From the NCBI RefSeq assembly GCF_904849725.1, contig NC_058518.1, forward strand, positions 216,454,741 through 216,518,740: 64,000 nucleotides of DNA. Direction: 5' to 3'. The stretch comes from Hordeum vulgare subsp. vulgare (Eukaryota; Streptophyta; Magnoliopsida; Poales; Poaceae). The position numbers were made by a program, and so were the translations under genes. The notes below the pieces were generated by a model. It was not told where the DNA came from, made no database searches, and saw only the letters and a list, made by a program, of their open reading frames with translations. This document shows, piece after piece, positions 43,061-55,008 of this stretch; the stretch's first letter is position 1, and every line of letters starts with the position of its first letter.

Positions 43061-45419
43061 CACGTCCTAGACCTAGCTCGTGCTCCCCTATCTCCATTCC
43101 TCCCTCCTCCTCGCCTCGCCACCATAGGTAGGTCTCCCCAAGCTCCTGTCATCGCCATGGCCGCTATGCTCCGAACCTACTCGAGCTCGCACTCGGGGTA
43201 GCGTGCACGTAGCGCCCCGCTCCCTCGAAGCCTCGGGAAGGAGTCCTCAAAGCTTCTCCTTCGTCCCGGCAGCGATTCCTTCACCAGGAGCCCACGGAGC
43301 GCCGTCCCCGAGCTCGTCTTCCTCCAGCAGACCGGAGCAGGAGCGTGTCATTGTTCCTTGCCTTGTCATCGTCATTTAGCTGCATCCCCCAACATGATTG
43401 TCGTGTCCAATGTAGTGGATATACCTTCCTCTCGTCCTCCTTTCCTTCCTTGTCGCGTTAGTTGTCCGTAGGTCTCGCACTCGCCGCTCCATCGGCGTGA
43501 TCATCCTGCTCCGGCCATACATGCACTGTGCACGTACTATTTCTTTTCTTCTTTTGTTGTTGCTCCCCGCACACCATGTAATTGTTCCTCGCGCATAGCC
43601 CTTTAGAGCGCACCCCCACAACGCCTCGCTGCACTCACCTCCCTGCCTCTCGCGTCATCACATGGCCCGAACCGAGCAAGAGCTCAAGCTCGAGCGCCTC
43701 GGCCCCCCGCTAGCCTCCCGCGCATGTAGCTGCTCCAAACCCAAGGAACTGGACCCCTAGGGATCCCGCAACCCCCGCCAGCAACCCTTGGTCGCAGCCA
43801 TCGCCGTCCAGCTCGCCGACGTCGTTGTCTTCTTCTCTGTCTGGAGGAAGAACGAGACCAGCCTCCGTTGGGGGCTAGCTCAAAAGAGGCCGAGCGCCCG
43901 TTAGTTCGAATCCCCCCACCTAGCCAAGTGGTAGATCCCCTTCTCTCTCCCACCTCCTAGCACAAGTAATTCCCCCATTTTCTGTTTATTTGAGAAGTGA
44001 TGTGTGGCCCCACATGTCATACACACATAGTTCAGAGCAACTTCCAAGTGACCCCTTTTTATTTTTATTTTTGTTATATTTTTTTTTTGATTTTATTCTC
44101 TGTTGTGTTATTTCCAATTTAGGAAATGTCCAAATCTGGACATACCATTTTGGGCAGTTGCTGGATTAGGCAGGTTTTGGCTTATAACTCAAATAGGTTT
44201 CTTTGGGAGTTTTCATTTCAAGTTTGTGGTGGATTTATTTGTAGAAAGATAGGGGTGTGATATATGATTTTGGGGTAGAAAACCCCAAGGAACACAATGG
44301 TGACATTGGATTTCACTTTTGAGCAAGTTTGTAAAATTGTCATTTTGTGATGAGGTGGCATTTTGTCATTTTTGTAGGAATTATTATGTGCATGCTTTGA
44401 AGTTTGTTTCAACATGATATTACTAGCTTTTTGTGTAGACTAGGGCCGGGTATTTTTTTTGGCAAGATACTCCAGTACATAAGTGGATCCCTTGATGTTT
44501 TCAAGTGAAGAAAATATTGTTGTTTGCATAGATAGAAGTATTTCTAAGTGTTGGAAGCATTAGTTTCTCCCCCTGTTGTGAGCATGGTTTGCATGAGTGT
44601 GTTGATCTTTGGTGGTTGCACCAATGGCATGAAATGTAGTGGTTGAACCCGTATACATCTTGAGGCCTTCAGATTGTTCATAGGACTATGCATCGTAGTT
44701 TATTTCCTTGTCAAAGTTGAGACTTTTTCAAAATGGTAGCAAGTGAAAATCTGTAAATTTTCACTAAGTTTGAGAGGCTGATATTATTTTCTTGCCCTGT
44801 TGATCTGTCCCTATTAAGTTTTGTTTGGGGATTTAGCCCAAGCAATGAACTAGGGTTTGTTAGAATTTCTGTTCCTCTACAGCCCTCTTAAATTAGTGCC
44901 TTAAGGTGGGGTGTAGCTACTTTTAATTCCTGTGAGTAAGTGGTAAGATGTTGTTAGTGGGTAGATGATGTGCTATATTGTTGTGGGATTTGTGTGAGCT
45001 ATGGTTGATGGATTTGTGTGTTCTTTAGATCTATTCAACTTGAAATTTTGTGCTTGTTACAATGGCAACCTTGGAATGCCAAGTGGATGCCCATAGCTAC
45101 TCGTAGTTTGCTGTTATGTCTCTGTAGCCCCTCGTACCTTGTTTTGTAGTTTTCGGCAGCTACGTAACTCGGTTCTCAACGTTCTTTATATGTTTTTGCA
45201 CTATCTTCACGTGTTGCATTTATTACTTCCATGTTCATGCATGTCAAAATAACTTAACATGACGTTATGTCAAGAATATAAATAACACTATTAATGCATT
45301 CAAAGGTGACTGGAATAGCAATGCGTGCCCTCATCATTAGACACATGCATCATATTGATTGTTGCATTATCATTTGTTGGTGTTTATTTGTTGTTTATTT
45401 CTTTTGGGTAGCATCGTGA

Positions 45420-45659
45420 GATGAGAACGAGTTCGAAGATTCTGTTGAGTACGTTCAGGAAGATCAAGAGCGGTTCCAGTCTAAAGATCTCACACGCAAG
45501 ATGATCGTGACCTTGACACCATTTCTAGCCTTGTTATCCATAGCTGATTCATTTCCATCGTTCTTCTCCGCTGCCTACCACCTAATAAATAGGCCATCAA
45601 ATATTGCCATGAAACCTGTAACACTTCCCCTCCTAGCAAATATTGTTTGGCTAAGTTAG
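45420..45659 (+). CDS. Acidic plus hydrophobic ORF in the complete Sukkula-like solo LTR
   Basis: An open frame after a stop at 45417-45419: DENEFEDSVEYVQEDQE (acidic), then LTRKMIVTLTPFLALLSIA, FFSAAYHLINRPSNIAMK and a hydrophobic end, stop at 45657-45659. The ATG of the hydrophobic part is at 45501. The acidic part aligns with ECEDPFDYV in the inner LTR and the hydrophobic part with the ORFs at 18577 and 35434. A polypyrimidine/AG acceptor-like sequence (TTTCTTTTGGGTAG) lies just upstream. Product and use unknown. Confidence 0.4.
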   Translation, partial: DENEFEDSVEYVQEDQERFQSKDLTRKMIVTLTPFLALLSIADSFPSFFSAAYHLINRPSNIAMKPVTLPLLANIVWLS

Positions 45660-47144
45660 GCTTGCTCAAGCATTTCATTAGCGTTGCTAGTTGGAGGCGC
45701 AAGCTGGTCCGTGCGATAACATGGGAAATTGGATTATCATCTTACTAAATGCTACTTAATTAATGCACCTATATACTTGGTAAAGAGCTGAAGGCCTGGC
45801 CTTTTGCCGGGTGATTTGTTCCACTTTTGTCGCCTTAGTCTCGGCTACCGGTGTTTTATTCCATAACTGAGCGCTCCTAAAGCATTCATGGTTGTTATGG
45901 GGACCCCCTTGATAATTCGTTCTAGTGTAATGCTTTTCCGGCAAGGCCCAACTTTGATGTTAAATTTGCTAACAACTTAATAAAAAGAATAGGGAATAGC
46001 TACCCCGAGGAATTAATCAACAACCCGGGCCAGTGTTCCTCATGAGTGATGGTCCAAACCGGGCGATGTCCGGCGCCCCCTGGTCACCCGGGGTTTCAGC
46101 CAACCCGATGTCCTGCCCATCCGGTCGTTCCCTGAGAACGAGGTACGCGGATCCTATCGGGTCTGTAGGCACGCTGGGCCGCCTTGCCGGATTAGTTTAC
46201 CTTTTGCGACATATCTTGTGCATTGGGATTCCGGTGAGACTTTGGGTCTTCTCAGAGTTAAGGCTTTCCTCTAAGTAATCCGACGAGATCGCGAGCTTCG
46301 TGGTCGAGGATTTCTATGCATGAGGTAATTTGTTATGGATTAGTTGGAGCACCCGTGCAGGGTTAAATGTTTCAGAAAGCCGTGCCCGCGGTTATGTGGC
46401 AATCATGGATATTTTGTTAACATTCGGTTCTAGATAACTTGAAGTAACTTAATTAAGACCTGCCAACTGTGTTCGTAACCATGATTGTTTCCTTCAGAGC
46501 TCCTTCTCTGAATGAGAACACGGTGGGGTTATGAATGACGTAAGTAGGTGTTCAGGAACACTTAGTGATTATTCTTAGTGCACGACCGTCATGCGTAGAC
46601 CACCATATCTTTACTTCTTGTTCAACGTAAGTTAGACACCATAAATGCTTAGGTTGTTGTATACTCAAACACATACCCCAACCTCACCTAATCTCGTAGT
46701 TAGATTCGATACGAAGGTCATGATATTGTTGAGTCCTAGTGGCTCATGGATTACTACAACCACCCACACGTATAGGTACCCCAGATACAAATGCTTCCGA
46801 GGATACCCAGCTGAAGTGGGAGTTTGACGAGGACAGTGGAAGGCTGTACGTGGCGTATCCCGATGACTAGAGGCACTTGGTCGTGATCGTGGGCCTAGCA
46901 AGGCAGGATAGCATTAGCTTTTGTCGTTTATCTTGTCCGTAGACGACCCTGTTTTCTATTTGAATAATGAATGACTGTGTGACTCTGTAATTTAGCTTGT
47001 GGCGAGTGTAAGCCAAATATTATTACTCTTCCATCTATTATGTAATGCAATGTTTATCTTCCTTGCGAAGCACTTAGATGCGACTCTTTCCCCTTTTGAG
47101 GCCTCGTCCCCAAATAAGGAAAGTGTTGCATCTGAGACGTTACA

Positions 47145-49128
47145 ACACATCACGTGCGGTATACAACATAGCATACTATAGAGCCTATGGCTAAGTCATA
47201 GGGAAAACCTTCGTCCTTTCTCTTTCTTCTGTCGTGGTCGAGCTTTGAGTCTTACTCAAATTCACACCTTACAACACAGCCAAGAACTCCTTCTTTGACC
47301 GATCTATTTTTAACTCCTTCAAAAACTTGTCAAGGTATGTATTCATTGAATGTTTTATCAAGCATCTTGATCTATCTCCTTAGATATTGATGCTCAATGT
47401 TCAAGTAGCTTACTCGAGGTTTTCCTTTGAAAAACACCTTTCAAACAACCCTATATGCTTTCTAGAAATTCTACATCATTTTCATCAATAATATGTCAAC
47501 TACATACACTTATCAGGAATTCTATAGTGCTCCCACTCACTTTCTTGTAAATACATGTTTCTCATAAAATATCTATAAACCCAAAAGCTTTGATCATCTT
47601 ATCAAAGTGTATATTCCAACTCTGAGATGCTTGCTCTAGTCCATAGAAGGATCACTGGAGCTTCCATACTTGTTAGCATCCTTAGAATTTACAAAACCTT
47701 CTCCTTGTACCACATACAACTTTTCCTCAATGAAATCGTCGAGGAAACAATATTTTGACATCCATGTGCGAGATTTCATAATTGAAAAATGTAGCAACTG
47801 CTAACATAATTCCAACAGACTTTAGCATCGCTATGGGTGAGAAAGTGTCATCGTAGTGAACTCCTTGAAATTGTCGGCAGCCACATATGACTTTTCCTAT
47901 CTCGGCTTTCATGGCCTCTAGCCATTCGTCGGAATCCAGGCCCACCATCGCTTCTCCATAGCTCGTAGATTCATTATTATCCAACAACATGACCTCCAAG
48001 ACAGGATTACCGTACCACTCTAGAGGAGTACATGTCCTTGTCGATCTACGAGGTTTGGTAGTAACTTGACGCGAAGCTTCATGATCTCCATCATCAGCTT
48101 CCACTTCAACTGGTGTAGGCACCACACGAACAACTTCCTCCGCCCTTCTACTGTGTGGTTAAAGTGATGGTTCAAAAACCTCATCATGTTCCACCATCCT
48201 CCCACTCAATTCTTTCGATAGAGACTCTTTCTCGTGAAAGGACCTGTTTTCGGAAACAAACACTTTGCTTTCGGATTTGACATAGGAGCGATACCCAACT
48301 ATTTATGGTATCCTATGAAGATGCATTTATCTTCTTTGGGTTTGAACTTATCAGGATGAAGCCTTTTGACATAAGCATCATAGCCCCAAACTTTAAGAAC
48401 CGACAACTTAGGATTCTTGCTAAACCATAGATCATACGGTCTCATCTCAACGGAATTACATGGTGCCCTATTTAAAGTGAATGTGGTTGTCTCTAACGCC
48501 TAACCCCAAAATGATAGTGGTAATTCGATAAGAGACATCATAGTATGCCCCACATCTAATAGGGCGTGGCTACGACATTCGGACACACAATCACACTATG
48601 GTGTTCGAGGTGGCCTGAGTTGTGAAATAATTTCCACATTGTCTTAAATGTATACCAAACTCGCAGATATTCATCTCTGTGATCACATCATAGACATTTC
48701 ATCCTCTTTTCACGACGATCTTCAACTTCACTCTAAAATTGCTTGAACTTTTCATCAATTCACACCCGTGATTCATCAAGTAAATACACATGTATCTACT
48801 CAAATCATCTGTGAAGTAATAACACAACGATATCCACTACGTCCCTCAGCACTCATTGGACTACATACATCAAAATTTATTATTTCCAACAAGTCACTTG
48901 CTCGTTCCATCTCACTGAAAAATGAGGCCTTCAGTCATCTTGCCCATGTGGCATGATTTGCATGTCTCAAGTGATTCAAATTCAAGTGAGTCCAAAAGAT
49001 CCATCTGCATGGAGTTTCTTCATGCGTTTACACCAATAGGAATGGTTCACATGTCAGAAATGATTCAAGAATGAATGATTCCAAAGATCCCACAACATGG
49101 AGCTTCTTCATGCGTTTTATACCAATAT
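47145..49128 (-). mobile_element. Angela/WIS-like Copia, internal part
   Basis: Continuation of the element at 40068-42271. It contains pol remnants on the minus strand up to the integrase region. It is broken at 49128/49129 by the LTR of Gypsy T3, so its 5' half lies beyond the right edge of the window. Confidence 0.8.
47200..48780 (-). pseudogene. Copia pol remnant (integrase to RNase H)
   Basis: Same family as 1-1806 in opposite orientation. 48480-48180 holds the integrase linker. 48125-47727 gives PTPVEVEADDGDHE, EVMLLDNNESTSYGEAMVG, WLEAMKAEIG, then jumps to FQGVHYDDTFSPIAMLKSV and MDVKILF. About 60 residues of the RT N-terminal region normally found between these blocks are missing. 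The YVDD region and RNase H remnants follow to 47200 in broken frames. Confidence 0.8.
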
Positions 49129-49874
49129 TGTCGGATTTCGCGCTCCGCAAAACCCTTAAGATTCGAACTCAGGGGCGTGTACCAAGATCTCTCCCGGGCT
49201 TACCTCACCTAGCTTGCTACTCACTATGGATGGCAGAGAACTCACTCTATGGTGAGGAAGACACAGAACACGGCAGTTTATGCAGGTTCGGGCCACTGAC
49301 AAGCGTAATTCCCTACTCTTGATTTGCTGGAGTGCCTCTCGTGGAAGTTAGCAGATTAACTAGAACAGCGCTTGGGAGCCACCGGAAGCTGGATGGCCCT
49401 TGCGTGGTGTCAATGGGCGAATGAATGGATCTGCCCCTCTATGAAGTAACCTACCCTCTATATATAGTGGCGGCCCCAGTCCTCTTCCCTTATCGTTTCC
49501 GCGGGAAGGGATCCCACAATGGCCCATTTTTAAAGGGGAGCAGAGGAACGTGTTCCCCTGCCCCAAAGGTGGTCTTCTCCTGCAAAAGTGGCTGTCGTCG
49601 CAGCAGGGACGGGTCCAGGGATGATGTCTGTCCTCCTGGCAGGCGATGGTGGCCGCGTTGCACCAGAATGGAAACCTTTAGGAGGTGCCTTGGGAACCCG
49701 CGTATGTCCTTCCCTCCTTTGCTCGAAAGGGGAAACTGCACCATCCAGATGTCCGCTACTCATCACTACTTTCTCTGCGTCATCCTTGCCTCCTGAGGCT
49801 GGGTCTCACCTCGGAATGTCCGCCGCTCCAGAGTGGACCTGAGGAGGCCCCCTGCAGGTCTTGAAGCTGCTCCT
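49129..49874 (-). repeat. 3' LTR of Gypsy T3, 3' portion
   Basis: On the minus strand it ends CGCGAAATCCGACA at 49129, inside Copia internal sequence. TATA CTATATATAG near 49455-49465 (minus). It joins 59351-59484 when the Athila-like element and one TSD copy are removed, giving about 880 bp, the same length as the T1 and T2 LTRs. Confidence 0.7.
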
Positions 49875-51253
49875 TGAAAACCAACAAGTGTAAGGGATCG
49901 CAACAGTTTTCGAGGGTAGAGTATTCAACCCAAATTTATTGATTCGACACAAGGGGAAGCCAAAGAATATTCTCAAGTGTTAGCAGTTGAGTTGTCAATT
50001 TAACCACACCTGAAAGACTTAGTATCTGCAACAAAGTATGAGTAGCAAGGTATTGTGATAGCAACAGTAGCAATAGTAACTAGTAGCAGCAAAGTGACAG
50101 GAGTAGCAGCAAAGTAACAGTAGCAGCAGTAACAACAGTTACAGAAGTAGCAGCAAAGTAGCGTAGCAATGACCAGTAGGAAAAACTCATAGGCATTGGA
50201 TCGGTGATGGATGATTAGCCCGGATATTATTCATCATCAAACAACTATAACACGGAGAGATATGTAACTAGCTCCAGTTTGTCAATGCAATGTAGGCACG
50301 TATTTCGTATGTAGTCATGCGTGCTTAGAGAAAAGAACTTGTATGACATCTATTGTCCATGCCTCCCGTGGTAGCGGAGTCCTAATGGAAACACCGGCAT
50401 ATTAAGATTCTCCTTTTAATAAAGAATCGGACCAACGCATTAACACTTAGCGAAGCCATGAACTCCTCATACTATGGTCATCTCCGGGAGTGGTTCCGGC
50501 TATTGTAACTCTGGGGTTGCCGGGTCATAACACATAGTAGGTGACTACAACTTGCAAGATAGGATCAAGAACACACATATATTGGTGACAACATAATAGG
50601 TTCAGATCTGAAATCATGGCACTCGGGCCCTAGTGACAAGCATTAAGCATGGCAAAGTAGTAGCAACATCAACCTCAGAACATAGTGGATACTAGGGATC
50701 AATCCCCGTCAAAACTAACTCGATTTCATGATAGATCTCATCCAACCCATCACCGTCCAGCAAGCCTACGGTGAGATTACTCACGAACGGTGAAGAGCAT
50801 CATGGAACTGGCGATGAAGGAAGGTTAGTGATGACGATGGCGACGATCTCCCCTCTCCGGAGCCCATAACGGACTCCAGATCTGCCCTCCACAGGAAGAA
50901 CAGGAGGTGGCGGCGCCTCCGTATTGTAAAACGCGATGAACTCTTCTCCTTGATTTTTTTCCGGACGGAAGGGACTAAATAGAGCTGAGAGTGGAGGTGG
51001 TGGAGCAACGTGGTGGGCTCTCAGCTCCACCCCTCCGGTTGATTCTTGTGTCAATATTTTTCATATATTCCACAAAAAATCCCCGTGAATTTCCAGGTCA
51101 TTCCGAGAACATTTATTTCTGCGCAAAAACAACACCATGGCAATTCTGCTGAAAACAGCGTTAGTCCGGGTTAGTTCCATTCAAATCATGCAAATTAGAG
51201 TCCAAAACAAGGGCAAAAGAGTTTGGAAAAGTAGATACAATGGAGACGTATCA
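49875..51253 (-). repeat. 3' LTR of the Athila-like element
   Basis: 1379 bp; plus-strand ends TGAAAACCAACAAG and GGAGACGTATCA. About 98 bp shorter than the 5' LTR because it has a single copy of a 48 bp block and lacks a GC-rich hairpin segment near 51006. Confidence 0.9.
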
Positions 51254-51268
51254 ACTCCCCCAAGCTTA
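51254..51268 (-). other. Polypurine tract of the Athila-like element
   Basis: On the minus strand AAGCTTGGGGGAGT lies directly before the LTR start TGATACGTCTCC. Confidence 0.85.
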
Positions 51269-53268
51269 AAACCTTGCTTGTCCTCAAGCAATTTAGTTGA
51301 TTAACTGAAAGAGACAAAAGAAAAACTTTTACGAACTCTGTTTGATCTTGTTGTTGCAACTATGTCTAACTCATAACCAGAATTTCAGCAAGATCACAAG
51401 CTAACCACATAAGCAAATGACATCTAGGTCTCACTGTAAACTCATATCAATGGCATAATCAACTAGCGAGCAATAATGACAAGTTTCAAACGTCAACACT
51501 TCAATCAAAACAATCATGAAGCAGTACGAACAGATGGTATCTCGCTAGCTCTTTCTGAGACCGCAAAACATAAATGCACAGCACCTTCAAAGACCAAGGG
51601 CTGGCTAAACATTGTAATTCATGGCAAGGAAGATCCAATCACAGTCATACTCAATATCAGTCAAAAGAAAAGCATAAAAATGACAGAGGTGCTCTCTAAT
51701 TGGTGCTTTTATAAGGAAGAGGATGACTCAACAGGAACATAAATAGACATGCCCTTCGCAGAGGGAAGCATTGATTTGCAGAGGTGCGAGAGCTCAAGCT
51801 TTTTAAAACAGAGACAATAATTTTGGGTGGCATGCTTTCATTGTCAAAGCAATGACTAAGAGTTTTTCACCATCTTCCACGCTACACATGCTATAGGTGG
51901 TTCCCAAACAGAAAAGTAAAGTTTTGACTCCCCCACCACCGATCAATCACACTCCACAACTAGCCGAATCCTTGGGTGCTGTCCATACCAACATCAATCC
52001 AGGGGGAGTTTTGTTTGCAATTATCTTTTCGATTTGAGCATGGAACTGGGCATTCCAATTACCGGCCCCTTTCTCGTGAATGATAGTGAATAAACACATA
52101 TCGAGGATAACACGCCTAGCATGGAAGATACTGATAGCCCCCTGTCACCACATGAGCAGCTCGGGCATGCAAAACATATTATTTCTTGAAGGTTTAGAGA
52201 GTGGCACATGCAAATTTACTTGGAACGGCAGGTAGATACCGCATATAGGTAGATATGGTGGACTCATATGGAACAACTTTCGGTTTATGGGAGTGGATGC
52301 ACAAGCAGTATTCCCTCTTAGTATAGGTGAAGACTAGCAAAAGACTGGGAAGCGACCAACTAGAGAGCGATAACTGTCATCAAAATGCATTGAGATTAAG
52401 CAACATTGAGTGCAAGCATGAGTAGGACATAAATCACCATGGACATGAATATCATAGAGGCTATGTTGATTTTGTTTCAACTACATGCGTAAACATGCGC
52501 CAAGTCAAGCCACTTGAATCATTCAAAGGAGGATACCATCCTATCATACTACATCATAGTCATCTCAACATTCATGTTGGCATCCAAGACAAACCATTAT
52601 AAGTTCCTAGCTAATTAAGCATGGCATGAGAAACTATGATCTCTAAGTTGTCATTGCAAACATGTTTCTCTCACAACAAAGCTGAACTAGAAACGATGAG
52701 CTAGTCATATTTACAAAAACAAAATAGATCGAGTTCATACCAGCTTTTCCAGGCTTAGTCACTTCTTCATATATCGTCATTATTGCCTTCCACTTGCATG
52801 ACCGAACGATGTGAACAATAATAAGAGTGCTCGTGCATTGGACTAAGCTGGAATCTGCAGGCAAACACAAAGGAGAAGACAAAGTAATATGGCTCTTTGA
52901 CAGATAAACAGATATGCATGCGAGAGCCACTAAACATTGTAACCATGGTCTTCTACTTTGACCCAAAGAAAAAGAAAACTATTTACACGGGAAAGCTCCC
53001 AACAAGCAAAAGAAGAACGGAAAATATTTTTGGGTTTTCTCAAACTAGACAAACACACGAAAACAAAACGAGAAAAAGAAACAAACTAGCATGGATGATA
53101 TAGTGGCAAAGTGTGAACACCGACTAACAAAGTGAAAGTGTAAGCAAGAATATAAAGTCGGTGAGAAACACGTACTCCCCCAAGCTTAGGATTTTGGCCT
53201 AAGTTGGTCTACTCCCAAGGTGGGAAGTAACCTTCTCCGGGGTACTCCGGAGTGGACTGAGGGTGCTA
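51269..53268 (-). other. 3' non-coding region of the Athila-like element
   Basis: About 2 kb between the ATHILA-type ORF and the PPT, moderately AT-rich. A second PPT-like motif (CAAGCTTGGGGGAGTACG) occurs near 53170-53187. No coding motif recognised. Confidence 0.7.
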
Positions 53269-54281
53269 CTATTGTGTGAGCTCCTGTGGCTCCCACTGAT
53301 AAAGTGGCATCTGGTACTCGACTGGTAGCTCGGGCACGGGCGCGTGTGGTTGGGCTATGCCCCAATATGCGTAGATGTCTGAGCGCATAATAATGTACCT
53401 GCCTAGATGAAGATTGAAAAAAGGAGGAGCAGGCAAAGTAATAGTCTCACGAGTACCCTGACTAAATACCAGGTTATAAATCATCCTTCTTTTTATATCT
53501 CTATCAAGAAAGTCATGGCGAACCATGCTATCATAATCTAGATATCTCTCAGGAAGAAGAATCTCTTCTTCCTTGTCCAGTCTAATGGGTATCTCAAAAT
53601 GTCTAGCAAGACGAGTAGCATAGATACCTCCATAAACAACGCCTTTAGAACGGTTCGTGTTCAACCATTGAGCTACTATAGCGCCCAAGCTATAAGTTTT
53701 GTCATTATAAAGGGCTTCGCGCAAAACCGCAAGATCTAGGGAGCTAAGGGCCCCAGCTTTCCCACGGCCAATCAAACATTTTCCCACGAATAATGAGAAG
53801 TACCGAAGCACGGGAAAATGTATGCTAGCAGCTCTAGCACAAGACACTCCTCTCTCCTCTCCTCCAATAATAGTATCTATGAAAGCCTCCAAGTCCCGTG
53901 GACGAGGTTCATGAATATCCCAAACATAAGGTAATTTGCAAACATTGCAAAAATCCTGAAGTGACATGCGCTGGGGGATATCATATAACTTGAACTCAAC
54001 CATAGGAGGATTCTTCCTTGGATGAAGTTAAAGCTTGGCATGGAAATATTAGTGAGGACGAGGTATTGCGGACACTTATCTTCAATGAAGGCGGTAAGGC
54101 CTGCGTTCTCCACCAAGTACTCAAAGTCCTCATAATGTCCAGTGGCGCGTAAGAACACATAGCTTGGCCACTCGCACGCTCGAACTTCTGCAACTCGGGG
54201 GACCGGATACTTGGGTTTCTTCTTCTCATTCCCATCATCCTTGGGGTCACGGCTTAAAGAGCCTCTTAAGAACCTCCTCAT
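53269..54281 (-). pseudogene. ATHILA ORF-1-like gene
   Basis: 54281-54020 encodes MRRFLRGSLSRDPKDDGNE, then ACEWPSYVFLRATG and FIEDKCPQYLVLTNI. A frameshift near 54020 is followed by 54003-53269 with EFKLYDIPQRMSLQDFCNVC, RAASIHFPVLRYFSLFVGKC, ALYNDKTYSLGAIVA and GGIYATRLARHFEIPI. This is the conserved domain of plant Athila elements (ATHILA ORF-1 family), whose function is unresolved. Apart from one frameshift it is well preserved over about 338 codons. Confidence 0.75.
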
Positions 54282-55008
54282 CTTTTCCTTTTTCTATCTG
54301 TGAAAAATTCTGAAAAAAAATTAGTGACTCAAAGGAAAAGTGAACAAGGCTCAATGAAACTCATATCAACTACTCCGACAACTGCCTAGAGGTCATATCA
54401 CGCATCAAAACTACTTGGGACCAACTAAAATTAGCATGCAAAGCTCAAGAACAGGGTCACCAAGGCAGCAAAAATACGCGAAGTATAAGGCACTACAGCA
54501 AAAACTAATTGGACCAATGGAGGAGTCACATACCAAGGAGCAATTTCCCCAAAACAGCTTGGTGAATGGTGCTTTGCACAAGGAGATTGAGAATCGCAGC
54601 AAGAAGAGCAAGAACACGGGTTTGAGCTGCGAAATGATTTTTTTTGGAGGTAGGAGAAGCAGATGGAAGCTAGAATGAGTGGAGGGGGTACACGTGGGCC
54701 CCACAAGCCTGGTAGGCGCGACCAGGGGGTGCCCGTGCCTCTAGGGCTTGTGGCCCATTGGTGCAGCCCCCTGACTAGCTCTCCGTCTCATAATTTTTCA
54801 AAAAATCCAGAAAAAATCATACTTGATTTTCAGGACATTCGGAGAACTTTTATTTTCGGGGTACTTTTCTACGGGACGCTAAAAGCAGAAAACAGGGAAA
54901 ACTAAACTAAATCTATCATTTTTCTTCTAAGTAAGCGAAGGTGAAAGCTTGGAACAGAGGTTTGTGACTCCTCGATTCATCCATCTCATGGTCATCGAAA
55001 GGAATCCC
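54282..55008 (-). other. Spacer at the site of the missing RT-integrase
   Basis: No RT, RNase H or integrase residue blocks are seen between protease and the ATHILA-type ORF. The stretch is non-coding and includes the inverted-repeat-rich GGCCCCACAAGCC sequence near 54697 that is also found in the 5' LTR at about 59051. Confidence 0.6.

Larger units (their letters stand above)
42272..47144 (+). mobile_element. Sukkula-like solo LTR, complete
   Basis: 4873 bp with ends TGTAAC and GTTACA and a perfect 5 bp TSD ACACA (42267-42271 and 47145-47149), inserted in the Angela/WIS-like Copia. The 3' 1.9 kb clearly matches the Sukkula-like LTRs at 18700-18986/38550-39603 and 33894-35300. The 5' part is more diverged, so this is a different subfamily. 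It contains a TATA, a GC-rich block (about 42890-43960), an AT-rich block and a hydrophobic ORF. No PBS, PPT or internal domain. Confidence 0.8.

Noticed and set aside
51476..51742. 88-codon ORF near the Athila-like PPT
   Set aside because: Lies antisense in the 3' non-coding region; no motif and no homologous context.
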